DNA of 64,000 nucleotides from Rhodocyclaceae bacterium (GCA_020248265.1 JADCHX010000011.1:124001-188000); one strand, 5' to 3'. Shown: positions 8,408 to 17,291, counted from the stretch's first letter. Program-made: numbers and translations. The notes: generated from the letters alone by a model not told the origin.

Positions 8408-10453
8408 GTGAGCTACGTCTTTTCCCGTTTCGAACGATTGAAAGCCAGTGGCGCATTGCCGACGGCGAAAGGCGTTGCGCTCGAGATCCTGCGGCTGAGC
8501 CAGAGCGAGGATGCGACCGTCAGCCAACTCGCAAACGTACTTCAGGCGGATCCTGCGCTTGCAGGCCGGTTGATCAAGTTCGCCAACTCCACGCAGGGCG
8601 GTGCCGCGCGTCCGGTGCTCTCTGTCGCCGATGCGGTCAAGCTGCTCGGCTTCGCGGTCGTGCGGCAACTGTGCATCGGTTTTTCCGTACTGGACGCCAA
8701 CCGTACCGGAGGCTGCGCCGGCTTCGATTACCAGGGGTTCTGGTCCCGCTCGCTGGCGACCGGCCTCTCGGCGCAGGCGTTGTGCCTGCAGTTGCGGGTG
8801 CTTGCGCCCGAAGAGGGATTCACCTGCGGCCTGCTTGCGGATATCGGTTCGCTGGTGCTGGCATCCCTGTATCCGGAGAAGTTCACCGAAGTACTTTCCA
8901 GCGGTGCCACGGGCGCCGACCTTTCGGCCGCCGAACGCGAGGCCTTCGGCGCCGACCATCTCGAGTTCGGCGCGGCGCTCCTGGAGGACTGGCGCCTGCC
9001 GAAGATCTGCGTCGATGCGGTGTTTCGCAGCGAAATGCCGGCTCAGGCGGGATTCGAAGCCACCTCGCGCCCGCAGATGGTTTGCGAACTGATCGCGCTG
9101 TCGCGGCAGGTCGGCGAATGTCTGGTCACCGGCCCGGATGCACGCAGGCGCATCGCGCCGATCATGAGGCTGCGGGCGTCGCGCATCGGCGTCGATGGTG
9201 ATGCGCTGGCCCGGGTGTGCGATACGGTGCAGGACAGCTGGCCATACTGGAACAGCCTGCTGGGCTGCGCGTTCAGTCCGCTGGACGGGCTGGACCTGGA
9301 GGATGGCGAACAGCCGGCTGCGTCGGGCGAGGCGTCTGACGGCACCGCGCCGGTCACGGACTTCGTGCGCGCCGAAGGGCTGCCGGCTGGAACCGGCCCG
9401 TTGCCGGCCGTGGAGCCGCCCGGCCTGAGGGTGCACATGGTGACCGAGGACGGTGCCAGTGCCACGCGCCTGCGCGAACTGCTCGTCGGTGCCGGGCACC
9501 GTGTGATGTGGTTCGGCACGCACGATGCTGCGCTCGCCGCCGCGCTCGACGAGTCACCCGATGTGATGCTGATCGACCTGCCCGATGGGGGGATCGATGG
9601 CCGCGACCTGTGCGCCGCCCTGCGCGCAGCGTCGGTCGGCGAGCGCACATACATCATCGGCACGCGGGCGCCGAACCTCGATTTCTGCCCCATCGCCGAT
9701 CCGGCGGTGGATCCTGACCGTGACCTGGTCAGTGGCCCGGACGATTTCCTGTTCAAGCCGATCGACCCCGCGATGCTGGAGCTGCGGATCCGGGCCGCTC
9801 GCCGCACGCTGGCTGCCCGTGCGGTACATCGCCAGCAGCTGGATGAACTGCGCGAGCTCGCGTCCGGGCTGGCGACAGAGAACCGGCGGCTGCAGCGCTC
9901 GGCCCTGATCGATGCACTCACGGGGCTGCCGAACAGCCGCCAGGCGTTCGAGCGGCTGGAGGAGGCATGGGCGGAAACGGCCCGTAACCGGCAGGTACTG
10001 TCGTGCATGTCGATCGGCATCGACCACTTCGAGCAAGTGAATACGACGCTCGGGCATGCCGCTGGCGACCAGGCGCTGGGCACGGTGGCGACCATCCTGG
10101 ACGAGTCGGCGCGCGCGGAGGATGTCATCTGCCGCGTCGGCAGCGAGGAGTTCATGGTGATCTGCCCGGGTGCGGACCGTGCCGCGGCGATGGCGGCAGC
10201 CAGCCGCTTCTGCGCTGCCGTCGAGCAGCGGTTCGCGCCGGGTGCGGCCGGAGCGCGCACGGAGGCGGCGCCATTGACCCTGTCGATCGGCGTCGCCGTG
10301 CGCGACGGGTCCGTGCTCGATGCCAGGTCGCTCGCCCGGCTTGCCGAAGAAGCGTTGCGGGCGGCCAGGCACGCCGGATGCAACCGCGTGCACGTTGCAC
10401 CGACGCAGGCCAGTCCGGCCACAGGGCTGGCCGAGGAGCCACCTGCAGGCTGA
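8408..10453 (+). CDS. HDOD - receiver-like - GGDEF signalling protein
   Basis: The protein has about 681 aa. Residues about 10-210 form an HDOD domain (ANVLQADPALAGRLIKFANS). Residues about 339-480 resemble a response-regulator receiver (LRVHMVTEDG; DVMLIDLPDGGIDG with the Asp at the phosphorylation position). Residues about 497-665 are a GGDEF domain (LIDALTGLPNSRQAFERL). The active-site loop reads GSEEF instead of GG[DE]EF, while the product-binding I-site RAED is intact five residues before it. It may bind c-di-GMP or retain weak cyclase activity. I chose the GTG at 8408, since GAGG lies 7 bases upstream and the sequence starts MSYVFSRFERLKASG; a GTG at 8360 is the alternative. Confidence 0.88.
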   Translation: MSYVFSRFERLKASGALPTAKGVALEILRLSQSEDATVSQLANVLQADPALAGRLIKFANSTQGGAARPVLSVADAVKLLGFAVVRQLCIGFSVLDANRTGGCAGFDYQGFWSRSLATGLSAQALCLQLRVLAPEEGFTCGLLADIGSLVLASLYPEKFTEVLSSGATGADLSAAEREAFGADHLEFGAALLEDWRLPKICVDAVFRSEMPAQAGFEATSRPQMVCELIALSRQVGECLVTGPDARRRIAPIMRLRASRIGVDGDALARVCDTVQDSWPYWNSLLGCAFSPLDGLDLEDGEQPAASGEASDGTAPVTDFVRAEGLPAGTGPLPAVEPPGLRVHMVTEDGASATRLRELLVGAGHRVMWFGTHDAALAAALDESPDVMLIDLPDGGIDGRDLCAALRAASVGERTYIIGTRAPNLDFCPIADPAVDPDRDLVSGPDDFLFKPIDPAMLELRIRAARRTLAARAVHRQQLDELRELASGLATENRRLQRSALIDALTGLPNSRQAFERLEEAWAETARNRQVLSCMSIGIDHFEQVNTTLGHAAGDQALGTVATILDESARAEDVICRVGSEEFMVICPGADRAAAMAAASRFCAAVEQRFAPGAAGARTEAAPLTLSIGVAVRDGSVLDARSLARLAEEALRAARHAGCNRVHVAPTQASPATGLAEEPPAG

Positions 10454-10470
10454 GCGGCCGTCCGTACGTG

Positions 10471-10506
10471 AAAAACCCCGCAACAGGAGTTCCCTGGAGC
10501 GGGGTT
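10471..10506 (-). terminator. rho-independent terminator of the phasin gene
   Basis: Stem AACCCCGC (10474-10481) / GCGGGGTT (10499-10506) with a 17-base loop. Read on the minus strand the stem runs into a T5 tract (complement of AAAAA at 10471-10475), so it fits the phasin transcript. It may also stop the convergent HDOD gene weakly. Confidence 0.7.
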
Positions 10507-10592
10507 GGTGTTCACTTTACGTCATGGCCGCCAGCCTTCGGTCGGCGGCCTGCCGGACGACGCCCGCGAGCGGGTGCCGCCGGGGACGCTAT

Positions 10593-11108
10593 TCAGGCGG
10601 CTTTTTTCTTCGTGACCGTCGCCAGGTTGGCTTCGGCCATCTCGGTCGCCTGCTTGGTTGCCTTCGAGATGTTGTCATAGGCCGAGTTGGCGGCGGCGAG
10701 CGCCGACTTGATCGCCGAGACGGCCAGATCGGTGCCCGCCGGGCCGTTCTTGGCTGCGGTGTCGAGCATCGACAGCATCTGGCTGTTGACGGCGTTCATC
10801 TGCTCTTCGACCAGCTTGGAGAACTGCACCTGGGTCGAGGCCGACAGTTCGTACAGGCCTTTCGCGTAGGCGGTCATTTTCTCCACGGTCGGCTCGACGC
10901 TCGCCTTGATGTCCGGCAGCGCAGCCGGCTCTTTCAGCTCGGTGAAGGCCTTGGCGCTGGACACCGCGTCGCCAAACACCGACTTGGCGTGCGCCAGCTG
11001 GAACGCGACGAACTTCTCGGTCATCTCGAGGCCGAACGATGCGAACTTGGTTGCGCCCTCGACCTGGGCTTTGGTGACGGCGGCGACTTGTTCCGGAACC
11101 TGAATCAT
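10593..11108 (-). CDS. phaP: phasin (PHA granule-associated protein)
   Basis: The protein has 171 aa, is almost entirely alpha-helical and Ala-rich, has no cysteine, and ends in a Lys-rich tail (TVTKKKAA). The start MIQVPEQVAAVTKAQVEGATKFA and the central FTELKEPAALPDIKASVEPTVE region match the Phasin_2 family found on polyhydroxyalkanoate granules. These coat the granule surface and control its size and number. ATG 11108 was selected because CAGGAGATC lies just upstream; a longer open frame to 11204 has no such support. A good sigma-70 promoter and a PhaR-like site lie about 160 bases upstream. Confidence 0.93.
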   Translation of the reverse strand: MIQVPEQVAAVTKAQVEGATKFASFGLEMTEKFVAFQLAHAKSVFGDAVSSAKAFTELKEPAALPDIKASVEPTVEKMTAYAKGLYELSASTQVQFSKLVEEQMNAVNSQMLSMLDTAAKNGPAGTDLAVSAIKSALAAANSAYDNISKATKQATEMAEANLATVTKKKAA

Positions 11109-11260
11109 GTTGATCTCCTGAGGGAATGGGGCGTCACAACCAGGTACCGGTTTCAGAGACCGGGTGTCGTGACCGGCGCGGTGGTCGCGCTGTGGAGGCG
11201 GCAATTGTTGTGTGCATTGCGGTATCTACAAGGGACGGCGCTTGTCGCGTCACCCTTTTG

Positions 11261-11271
11261 CTGCGATGCAC
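11261..11271. promoter_or_regulatory. candidate PhaR-type operator
   Basis: CTGC-GAT-GCAC matches 7 of 8 defined bases of the CTGC-N3-GCAG motif described for PhaR regulators of phasin genes. It lies at about +1 to +11 of the predicted phasin transcript, a position suited to repression. Confidence 0.4.
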
Positions 11272-11277
11272 AAAGCC

Positions 11278-11306
11278 AATGTAAGTGCCGCAAACCGCGT
11301 TGTCAA
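11278..11306 (-). promoter_or_regulatory. sigma-70 promoter of the phasin gene
   Basis: On the minus strand there is a perfect -35 TTGACA (11306-11301), a 17-base spacer and TACATT as -10 (11283-11278). The predicted start is near 11271, giving a leader of about 160 bases. Confidence 0.65.
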
Positions 11307-11330
11307 GGCCTTCGGCGACAAAAGTGTCTG

Positions 11331-11346
11331 ACACGGCATGCCGTGT
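11331..11346. repeat. perfect 16-bp palindrome
   Basis: ACACGGCATGCCGTGT is its own reverse complement. It lies about 25 bases upstream of the phasin -35 box and 180 bases before the HIT gene. It has the shape of a dimeric regulator site; the regulator is unknown. Confidence 0.45.
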
Positions 11347-11528
11347 ATGCTGCTTCGCAACGTGCGCGCCCGCTGCGACGGGCGCAGATCGCCGCTGGCC
11401 GATCGGAGCCTCCAGCGGCATCGCGTCTGCGCTGTGTGGCTGGCGGGTTTGGGGTACCTTCCAGCGTCGGGCGGTCGACCGGGCTCGACGCTCGCGGTCG
11501 ACCGCCGCGGCATCGACGGAAGGACTCC

Positions 11529-11867
11529 ATGGCAACCATTTTCGACAAGATCATCGCGCGCGAGATTCCCGCAGACATCGTCCACGAGGACGACCTCTGC
11601 CTGGCGTTCCGCGACATCAATCCGCAGGCGCCGGTGCATGTGCTGCTGATTCCGAAGAAGCCGATCGTCAACCTGGCCGACGCGTCACCGGCCGACCAGG
11701 CGATGCTTGGCCACCTGATGCTGGTCGCCCCGGCGATCGCCGAGAAACTCGGCGTGGGCGGTGCGTTCCGGCTCAATGTCAACAACGGCGCAGCGGCCGG
11801 GCAGAGCGTGTTCCACCTGCACCTGCACATCCTCGGTGGCAGGCCTTTCGCCTGGCCACCCGGCTGA
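11529..11867 (+). CDS. HIT family (histidine triad) nucleotide-binding protein
   Basis: The protein has 112 aa, standard for the HINT branch. It begins IFDKIIAREIPADIVHEDD and ends with the triad GQSVFHLHLHILGGR (His-x-His-x-His). HINT proteins hydrolyse purine nucleotide phosphoramidates. The start ATG 11529 is preceded by GGAAGGACTCC. A much longer open frame upstream of it is antisense to the phasin gene and not believable. The AcuI-type reductase follows after 40 bases on the same strand. Confidence 0.95.
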   Translation: MATIFDKIIAREIPADIVHEDDLCLAFRDINPQAPVHVLLIPKKPIVNLADASPADQAMLGHLMLVAPAIAEKLGVGGAFRLNVNNGAAAGQSVFHLHLHILGGRPFAWPPG

Positions 11868-11907
11868 GTCGATCCGGCTGCCGAAGACTCCATCGACAGG
11901 AAGAGCG

Positions 11908-12894
11908 ATGTCCACATTCAAGGCGGTACGGGTCTGCCAGGACGACGGCAAGACCGTCACCAGCGCGCTGGTCGATGCCACGATCGACGAACTGGCCACC
12001 GGCGAGGTGGTCATCGCGTCGCGTTTCGCGAGCATCAACTACAAGGATGCGCTCGCCGTCACCGGCCGCGGCCGCATCATGTCCCGCTTTCCGTGCATCG
12101 CCGGCATCGATGTCGCGGGCGTGGTCGAGTCTTCGGCAGATCCGCGCTTCAAGCCCGGTGACCCGGTGTTCGTCAACGGCTTCGGGCTCGGGGTGAGCCA
12201 TGACGGTGGTTTTTCCGAGCGTGTGCGGGTGCCCGCCGACTGGGTGATCCCGGTGCCGCAGGGCATGTCGCTGCTCGATGTGGGCACGATGGGCGTGGCC
12301 GGCTTCACCGCCGCGCTCGCGATCCACCTGATGGAACTCAACGGACTCGCGCCGGACAGTGGCCGGGTGCTGGTTAACGGGGCGACCGGTGGTTGCGGCA
12401 GCATCGGCATCGACATGCTGGCGCGTCGCGGCTACCAGGTGGTCGCGCTGACCGGCAAGGCGGCGTCGCGCGACTACCTGATGGACCTCGGCGCAGCCGA
12501 GGTGCTGGTGCGCGGGGAGTTCGAGATGGGCAGGAAGGCGCTCGAGAAGGCGCAGTTTGCCGGCGCGCTGGATTCCGTCGGCGGCGAGCAACTCTCCTGG
12601 CTGACCCGATCGATGGCCGAGAACGGCGTGATCGGGGCCTTCGGCAATGCCGGCGGAGCGGACCTCGCGACCTCGGTGTTTCCGTTCATCCTGCGGGGGG
12701 TCCGGCTGATCGGCGTGAACTCGAACACGACGATGGCGGTACGCCGCCAGGTATGGGCGCGCGTGGCGACCGACCTGCGGCCGCGCCACCTCGATCGCAT
12801 AGGATTCCCGATCACCCTCGACCGGGTAATCGAGCACTGCTCACGCTCGGTCGACGGGAAGGTGCAGGGCCGGGCGATCGTCCATTACGGCTGA
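11908..12894 (+). CDS. acuI: acrylyl-CoA reductase-like MDR oxidoreductase (AcuI/YhdH)
   Basis: The protein has 328 aa and is a zinc-free medium-chain reductase of the YhdH/AcuI subgroup. Visible motifs are SINYKDALAVTGRG near residue 45, FPCIAGIDVAG, the NADPH fold VLVNGATGGCGSIGIDMLARRGY around residues 150-175 and GGEQL / GAFGNAGG. AcuI reduces toxic acryloyl-CoA to propionyl-CoA with NADPH, so a role in acyl-CoA detoxification or 3-hydroxypropionate assimilation is likely. The start ATG is preceded by GACAGGAAGAG. Confidence 0.87.
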   Translation: MSTFKAVRVCQDDGKTVTSALVDATIDELATGEVVIASRFASINYKDALAVTGRGRIMSRFPCIAGIDVAGVVESSADPRFKPGDPVFVNGFGLGVSHDGGFSERVRVPADWVIPVPQGMSLLDVGTMGVAGFTAALAIHLMELNGLAPDSGRVLVNGATGGCGSIGIDMLARRGYQVVALTGKAASRDYLMDLGAAEVLVRGEFEMGRKALEKAQFAGALDSVGGEQLSWLTRSMAENGVIGAFGNAGGADLATSVFPFILRGVRLIGVNSNTTMAVRRQVWARVATDLRPRHLDRIGFPITLDRVIEHCSRSVDGKVQGRAIVHYG

Positions 12895-12989
12895 GCCGGG
12901 TGGGGCTGGTCGGGGGCTTGCCGGCAGCAAGGAACGCACGCAGCATACAGCCCGCGCAGTCCTCCACCAGCCCGAACGAAGGTCCCGCC

Positions 12990-13973
12990 ATGAACACGAA
13001 GCGTCCGTCCGCACCGCTGCTCCCGCTGCTGGTCGCGATGGTGGCGATGCCTGCCGCGTCGGCGATCGCAGCCGATGCCTGGCCGAGTCGGCCGATCCGC
13101 CTGGTCGTGCCGTTTGCGCCGGGCGGCGGGTCCGACGTCACCGGCCGCATCATCGGCCAGAAACTGTCCGAACTGATGGCGCAGTCGGTCGTGGTCGACA
13201 ACCGGCCGGGTGCCGCCAGCATGCTCGGCACCGACGTGGTCGCGCGCGCCGCCGGCGATGGCTACACGCTGCTGCTCGCCGACCTCGCGCTCACCATCAA
13301 CCCTGCCTACTTCGTCAAGCAGCCACCGGCCGATCCGGTGAAGGCGTTTACCGGCGTCGCACTGATCGCCGAGACGCCGTACATCCTGATGGTGAACCCG
13401 GCGGTGCCGGCCACGACCGTCAAGGACTTCCTCGCGCTGGCCAGGGCGCAGCCTGGCAAGCTGAATATCGGCTCGTCCGGCAATGGTGGCGGGCTGCACC
13501 TCACCCTGGAACTGTTCAAGCTCAGGGCCGGGCTCGACCTCAACCACATCCCGTACAAGGGCGGCGGTCCGGCCGTGAACGATGCCGTCGCCGGGCAGAT
13601 CCAGGGGACTTTCATCGGCATGGGCGGTTCGCTGCCCTACGTGCAGACGAAGCGGCTGCGGCCGCTTGCGGTGACCTCGGTGAAGCGCAGCGCCGCGCTG
13701 CCCGAGGTGCCATCGATGACCGAACTCGGCTTCGACGTGGTGGTGACCAACTGGTATGGCATCGTCGCGCCGTCGGCGACTCCCAAGGCTGTCGTGCAAC
13801 GGCTGTACGACGAGGTCGGCCGCGCGATGGCGGCCACCGACGTGCGCGAGCGCCTGCAGGCGACCGGCCTCGAACCCGCCGCGCAGGCCCCCGGCCAGTT
13901 CCAGCGGATGATCGAATCCGAACTGAAGCGCTGGCGACAGACCATCCGCGACGCCCGCATACCGACCGAGTAG
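12990..13973 (+). CDS. Bug/TctC family periplasmic solute-binding protein
   Basis: The protein has 327 aa with a Sec signal peptide (cleavage near AIAADAWPSRPI). Family motifs are IRLVVPFAPGGGSDVTGR, VVDNRPGAASMLGTDVVARA, DGYTLLLA, YKGGGPAVNDAVAGQI and LRPLAVTS. Bug proteins bind carboxylates or other small organic molecules and feed TctAB-type permeases. No TctA or TctB is in the window, so the transporter partner is elsewhere. It is transcribed on the + strand and converges with the next Bug gene across a strong hairpin. Confidence 0.93.
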   Translation: MNTKRPSAPLLPLLVAMVAMPAASAIAADAWPSRPIRLVVPFAPGGGSDVTGRIIGQKLSELMAQSVVVDNRPGAASMLGTDVVARAAGDGYTLLLADLALTINPAYFVKQPPADPVKAFTGVALIAETPYILMVNPAVPATTVKDFLALARAQPGKLNIGSSGNGGGLHLTLELFKLRAGLDLNHIPYKGGGPAVNDAVAGQIQGTFIGMGGSLPYVQTKRLRPLAVTSVKRSAALPEVPSMTELGFDVVVTNWYGIVAPSATPKAVVQRLYDEVGRAMAATDVRERLQATGLEPAAQAPGQFQRMIESELKRWRQTIRDARIPTE

Positions 13974-13978
13974 ACCAC

Positions 13979-14029
13979 AAAAAATCCGGGTCTGACCCTG
14001 GGGTCTGACCCCGGGGTCAGACCCGGATG
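13979..14029. terminator. large convergent hairpin with GGGTCTGACCC units
   Basis: Perfect 15-bp arms (13985-13999 and 14015-14029) flank a 15-base loop that itself contains GGGGTCTGACCCC, so three copies of the same unit alternate in orientation. On the minus strand it is followed by T7 (13985-13979), which suits termination of the Bug gene starting at 15005. It probably also insulates the convergent + strand gene. Confidence 0.75.
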
Positions 14030-14033
14030 TCGG

Positions 14034-15005
14034 CTACTCGACTGGGGGAATGCCGGATTCCTTCACGAGCTTCATCATCGCGTCGACCTCGCTGCGCATG
14101 TGCGCGGCGAACTGCTCGGGCGTGCCGCCGGCGATGTCGAGTCCGGCTTCGATCAGGCGCGGTCGCACTTCGGGTGCGTTCAGCGCCTTGTTCCAGTCGG
14201 CGCTGATCTGCGCCGTCAGCGCGGCAGGCATGCCGGCCGGTCCGGCGGTGCCCATCCAGCTGGTGAACGTGAACCCGGGCAGCCCGGACTCGCTGACGGT
14301 CGGGATGTCCGGTGCCGACGCGGATCGCTTCGCGCTCGTCATGGCCAGCGGGCGCACGCGCCCGCCGCGCAGGTGGGGCAGGGCTTCCGGCAGTGGCTGG
14401 AAGGTGAGGTCGATCTGGCCGCCGATCAGGTCGACCAGTGCTGGCGCGCCGCCCTTGTAGGCGATGTGCGTCATCTTCGTGCCGGTCATGCTGCTGAACA
14501 GTTCGGCCGCCAGGTGAAGCACGCCACCGGAACCGGCCGATCCGTAGTTGAGCCCACCGGGCTTTGCGCGGGCGAGAGCGATCAGCTCCTTGATGTTGCG
14601 CGCCTCGACCTTCGGGTTGACGAGCACGATCTGCGGCTGGAACACCAGCAGCGTGACCGGGGTCAGGTCCTTCAGCGGGTTGTACGGCATCTTCGTGTAC
14701 AGCGCGAGGTTGGTGCCGAGGCCACCCTGGCTGCTCACCAGCAGCGTGTAGCCGTCCGGTATCGCTGCGGCAACGAGCGCCCCAGCGATATGGCTCGCCG
14801 CACCCGGCCGGTTGTCGACCACGACCGGCCGGCCGTATGCACCCGCGAGCGCCTGGGCCACCGTGCGCCCGACCAGGTCCACGCTGCCGCCGGCGGCGAA
14901 GCCGATGACCACGCGCACCGGCTTGGACGGGTACTGCTGTGCGGCCGCGCCGGCCGATGCAACGACGAGCAACAGGGGCAATACACGCTTGCAGCACGCA
15001 TTCAT
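14034..15005 (-). CDS. Bug/TctC family periplasmic solute-binding protein
   Basis: The protein has 323 aa, with signal peptide MNACCKRVLPLLLVVASAGAAAQ and then the family start YPSKPVRVVIGFAAGGSVDLVGR. Other family motifs are VVVDNRPGAASHIAG, IPDGYTLLVSSQG, YKGGAPALVDLIGGQIDLTFQ and RPLAMTSAKRS. It is the last gene of the long minus-strand run and lies 11 bases after the acyl-CoA synthetase stop, so the ligand may be the acid that the synthetase activates. That link is inference from position. Confidence 0.93.
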   Translation of the reverse strand: MNACCKRVLPLLLVVASAGAAAQQYPSKPVRVVIGFAAGGSVDLVGRTVAQALAGAYGRPVVVDNRPGAASHIAGALVAAAIPDGYTLLVSSQGGLGTNLALYTKMPYNPLKDLTPVTLLVFQPQIVLVNPKVEARNIKELIALARAKPGGLNYGSAGSGGVLHLAAELFSSMTGTKMTHIAYKGGAPALVDLIGGQIDLTFQPLPEALPHLRGGRVRPLAMTSAKRSASAPDIPTVSESGLPGFTFTSWMGTAGPAGMPAALTAQISADWNKALNAPEVRPRLIEAGLDIAGGTPEQFAAHMRSEVDAMMKLVKESGIPPVE

Positions 15006-15016
15006 GGGCGGACCTT

Positions 15017-17188
15017 TCAGGCGGGTTTGGAAACGTTCCTGCGCAGTACGATGCGCGCGTCGACGACGGACTGGCCACCGTCATGCGCGATCACCGGGTT
15101 GAGGTCGATCTCTGCGATCTGCGGATGCAGTTCGCGGACGCGGGACAGCCGCACCAGCAGGTCCGCCAGCGCGGCGCGGTCGACCGGAGCGGCGCCACGC
15201 ACGCCGTCGAGCACCGCCGAATGCTTCAGGCTGCCGATCATGTCGAGCGCGTCTTCCGTCGTCAGCGGCAGCGCGCGGAACACGACGTCCCCGATCACTT
15301 CCACGAACACGCCGCCCAGGCCGAACAGCATCACGGGGCCGTGCTGCGGGTCGTCGGTGATGCCGATGATGAACTCGGTGCCGCGCGGGGCCATTGGCGT
15401 CACCAGCATGCCTTCGAGGCGTGCGCCGGGATGGTAGGACTCGGCGTTTGCCGCGATCTTCCGCCAGCCCTCGCGCAGCGCACCTGCACCCTGCAGGCCG
15501 AGCAGCACGCCCTGCGCCTCCGACTTGTGCAGGATGTCGGCGGAGACGACCTTCATTGCCAGCCGTGAGTCTCCGAAACGGTCGATCGCAGCGGCTGCGT
15601 CGTCGACGCTGCGCAGCAGCAGGTGGCCGGGCATCGCGATGCCGCAGGCGATGAGCAGGTCGCGCGCCTCGGTCTCCAGCAGGTCGCGGCCTTCAGCCAT
15701 CGCCGAATCGATGATGCGCACGGCCGCCGGTGCCGGGTGCTGCATCGACTGCGCCGCGCCGGCGGCAGCGGCGTTGCGTGCGCGGGCCGCGGACGCATCG
15801 GCCGCGCTGGCGAGGCACTGTACCGCGACTTCGACATGCCGCTGGAAGGGCACGCCAGCCTCGCGCAGGATGCGCAGCGACTGCGTCTTCATGTCGGCAT
15901 AGTGGCTCTGCACGATCACCGGCTTGCCGTACTCGCGCATCATCGCGCCCAGTTCGGCGCAGACCGCATGCTCGGCGGGTGCCGCCTGTGGGCCGAAGCG
16001 ATCGGCATAGCCGCCGAGCAGGCCGACGATCAGCACTGCGTCGATCGCCGGATCCTCGAGGATCGCGCGCACGATCGGGCCGTAGTATTCGGCGCGCGGA
16101 TCGGTGCCGCCACCGGCATCGACCGGGTTGTCGATCGCGGTGGCGTTGGGCACGACGGCATGGATGCGCGCCTGCGTCTCCTGCGACAGCTGCGCGAGCA
16201 CCAGCCCCTGCTCGACCAGTGCATCGGCTGCCACGGTCAGCGGTCCGCCGCCTTCGGAGACGACCGCGACGCGGCGGCCGCGCATCGACGGGAACAGGCT
16301 CAGCGCCTCGGCGACCGGATACAGGTGGTACAGGCGCTCCACCACGGTGACGCCCGACTGCCGGAGCGCGCCGCGGTTGATCGCGTAGGCCCCGGCGAGC
16401 GAGCCGCTGTGGGACTTCGCGGCACGCTTGCCTTCGCTGGTGCGTCCCGCTACGTACATCACCACCGGCTTCTTCTGCGTGGTGCGGCGCGCGACCTCGC
16501 GGAAGGCCGCTGCGTTCTTGAATCCCTCCAGGTAGAGCATCACCGCGGAGATGGCCGGATCCTCCCCCAGGCACTCGAGGTACTCGTGGAACTCGATGTC
16601 CGCCTGGTTCCCGACGCTGAGCATCGTGTTGATGCCCATGAAGCCATGCGTGCGCGCCTGCATCACGATCGAGGTGACGCAGTTGGCCGAGTTCGACAGC
16701 AGGCCGAGCGGGCCGCGCGGGATGTCGGGAAGGCCCCAGGCGTTGCAGCCGAGGCGGGCGCTGAACATGCCGTTGGTGTTCGGGCCGATCAGGCGCACGC
16801 CGTAGTGTCTCGCCAGTGCCACGACTTCGTCCTCGAGGATGCGGCCCTGCTCGCCGATCTCGCTGAAGCCGGCGGCGAGCAGGATCGCGCCCTTCACCTT
16901 GCGCCGGCCGCATTCCTCGATCACCGCCTTGACGGTGTGCGCAGCAGTGCACACCACAGCCAGGTCGAGCTCGCCCGGTGCATCGGTGATCGACGGATAG
17001 GCCGCGAAGCCGAGGATTTCCGTCTCGCGCGGATTGATCGGGATGATCGTGCCGGCGTATCCGTCGGCGACCAGCGACTGGATCGCACGGTTGCCGCGCT
17101 TGACCGGGTCCCTCGAGGCGCCGACGATCAGGATCGAGCGTGGGTTGAGGATACGGTCGAGATAGTGTTCAGGCTGTGGCGCTGGCAA
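15017..17188 (-). CDS. ADP-forming acyl-CoA synthetase (acetate-CoA ligase family)
   Basis: The protein has 723 aa in the one-chain Acs/Pat-like arrangement. A CoA-binding Rossmann domain (about 10-105, SILIVGASRDPVKRGN) is followed by succinyl-CoA-ligase-like domains (about 155-450) with the phospho-His loop AAKSHSGSLAG, and a C-terminal ATP-grasp domain (about 500-715, LAMKVVSADILHKSEAQGV ... EFIIGITDDPQHGPVMLFGLGG). It makes an acyl-CoA from a free acid, ATP and CoA, with ADP as product. The acid is unknown. No acetyltransferase domain is present, so it is not a Pat-type protein acetylase. Confidence 0.9.
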   Translation of the reverse strand: MPAPQPEHYLDRILNPRSILIVGASRDPVKRGNRAIQSLVADGYAGTIIPINPRETEILGFAAYPSITDAPGELDLAVVCTAAHTVKAVIEECGRRKVKGAILLAAGFSEIGEQGRILEDEVVALARHYGVRLIGPNTNGMFSARLGCNAWGLPDIPRGPLGLLSNSANCVTSIVMQARTHGFMGINTMLSVGNQADIEFHEYLECLGEDPAISAVMLYLEGFKNAAAFREVARRTTQKKPVVMYVAGRTSEGKRAAKSHSGSLAGAYAINRGALRQSGVTVVERLYHLYPVAEALSLFPSMRGRRVAVVSEGGGPLTVAADALVEQGLVLAQLSQETQARIHAVVPNATAIDNPVDAGGGTDPRAEYYGPIVRAILEDPAIDAVLIVGLLGGYADRFGPQAAPAEHAVCAELGAMMREYGKPVIVQSHYADMKTQSLRILREAGVPFQRHVEVAVQCLASAADASAARARNAAAAGAAQSMQHPAPAAVRIIDSAMAEGRDLLETEARDLLIACGIAMPGHLLLRSVDDAAAAIDRFGDSRLAMKVVSADILHKSEAQGVLLGLQGAGALREGWRKIAANAESYHPGARLEGMLVTPMAPRGTEFIIGITDDPQHGPVMLFGLGGVFVEVIGDVVFRALPLTTEDALDMIGSLKHSAVLDGVRGAAPVDRAALADLLVRLSRVRELHPQIAEIDLNPVIAHDGGQSVVDARIVLRRNVSKPA

Positions 17189-17291
17189 GACGGTGATCCT
17201 CCGGAGGGCTGCCGATGCAGGTTAAGCATGATGTGCGCCAGGTTACAGCCGAACGGTACGGGCTGCAGCGGTGCGCTTTGGACCGATGCCG

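Larger units (their letters stand above)
11109..11528. other. divergent intergenic region between phasin and HIT genes
   Basis: This 420-base stretch has no gene. It holds the phasin promoter (11278-11306), a PhaR-like site (11261-11271) and a perfect 16-bp palindrome (11331-11346). About 160 bases form the phasin mRNA leader. I see no clear promoter for the HIT gene in 11350-11528. Confidence 0.7.

Noticed and set aside
10320-11528. Open frame extending the HIT gene upstream by about 400 codons
   Set aside because: It runs antisense to the phasin gene and its terminator; the HIT family start at 11529 with a ribosome site is fully adequate.
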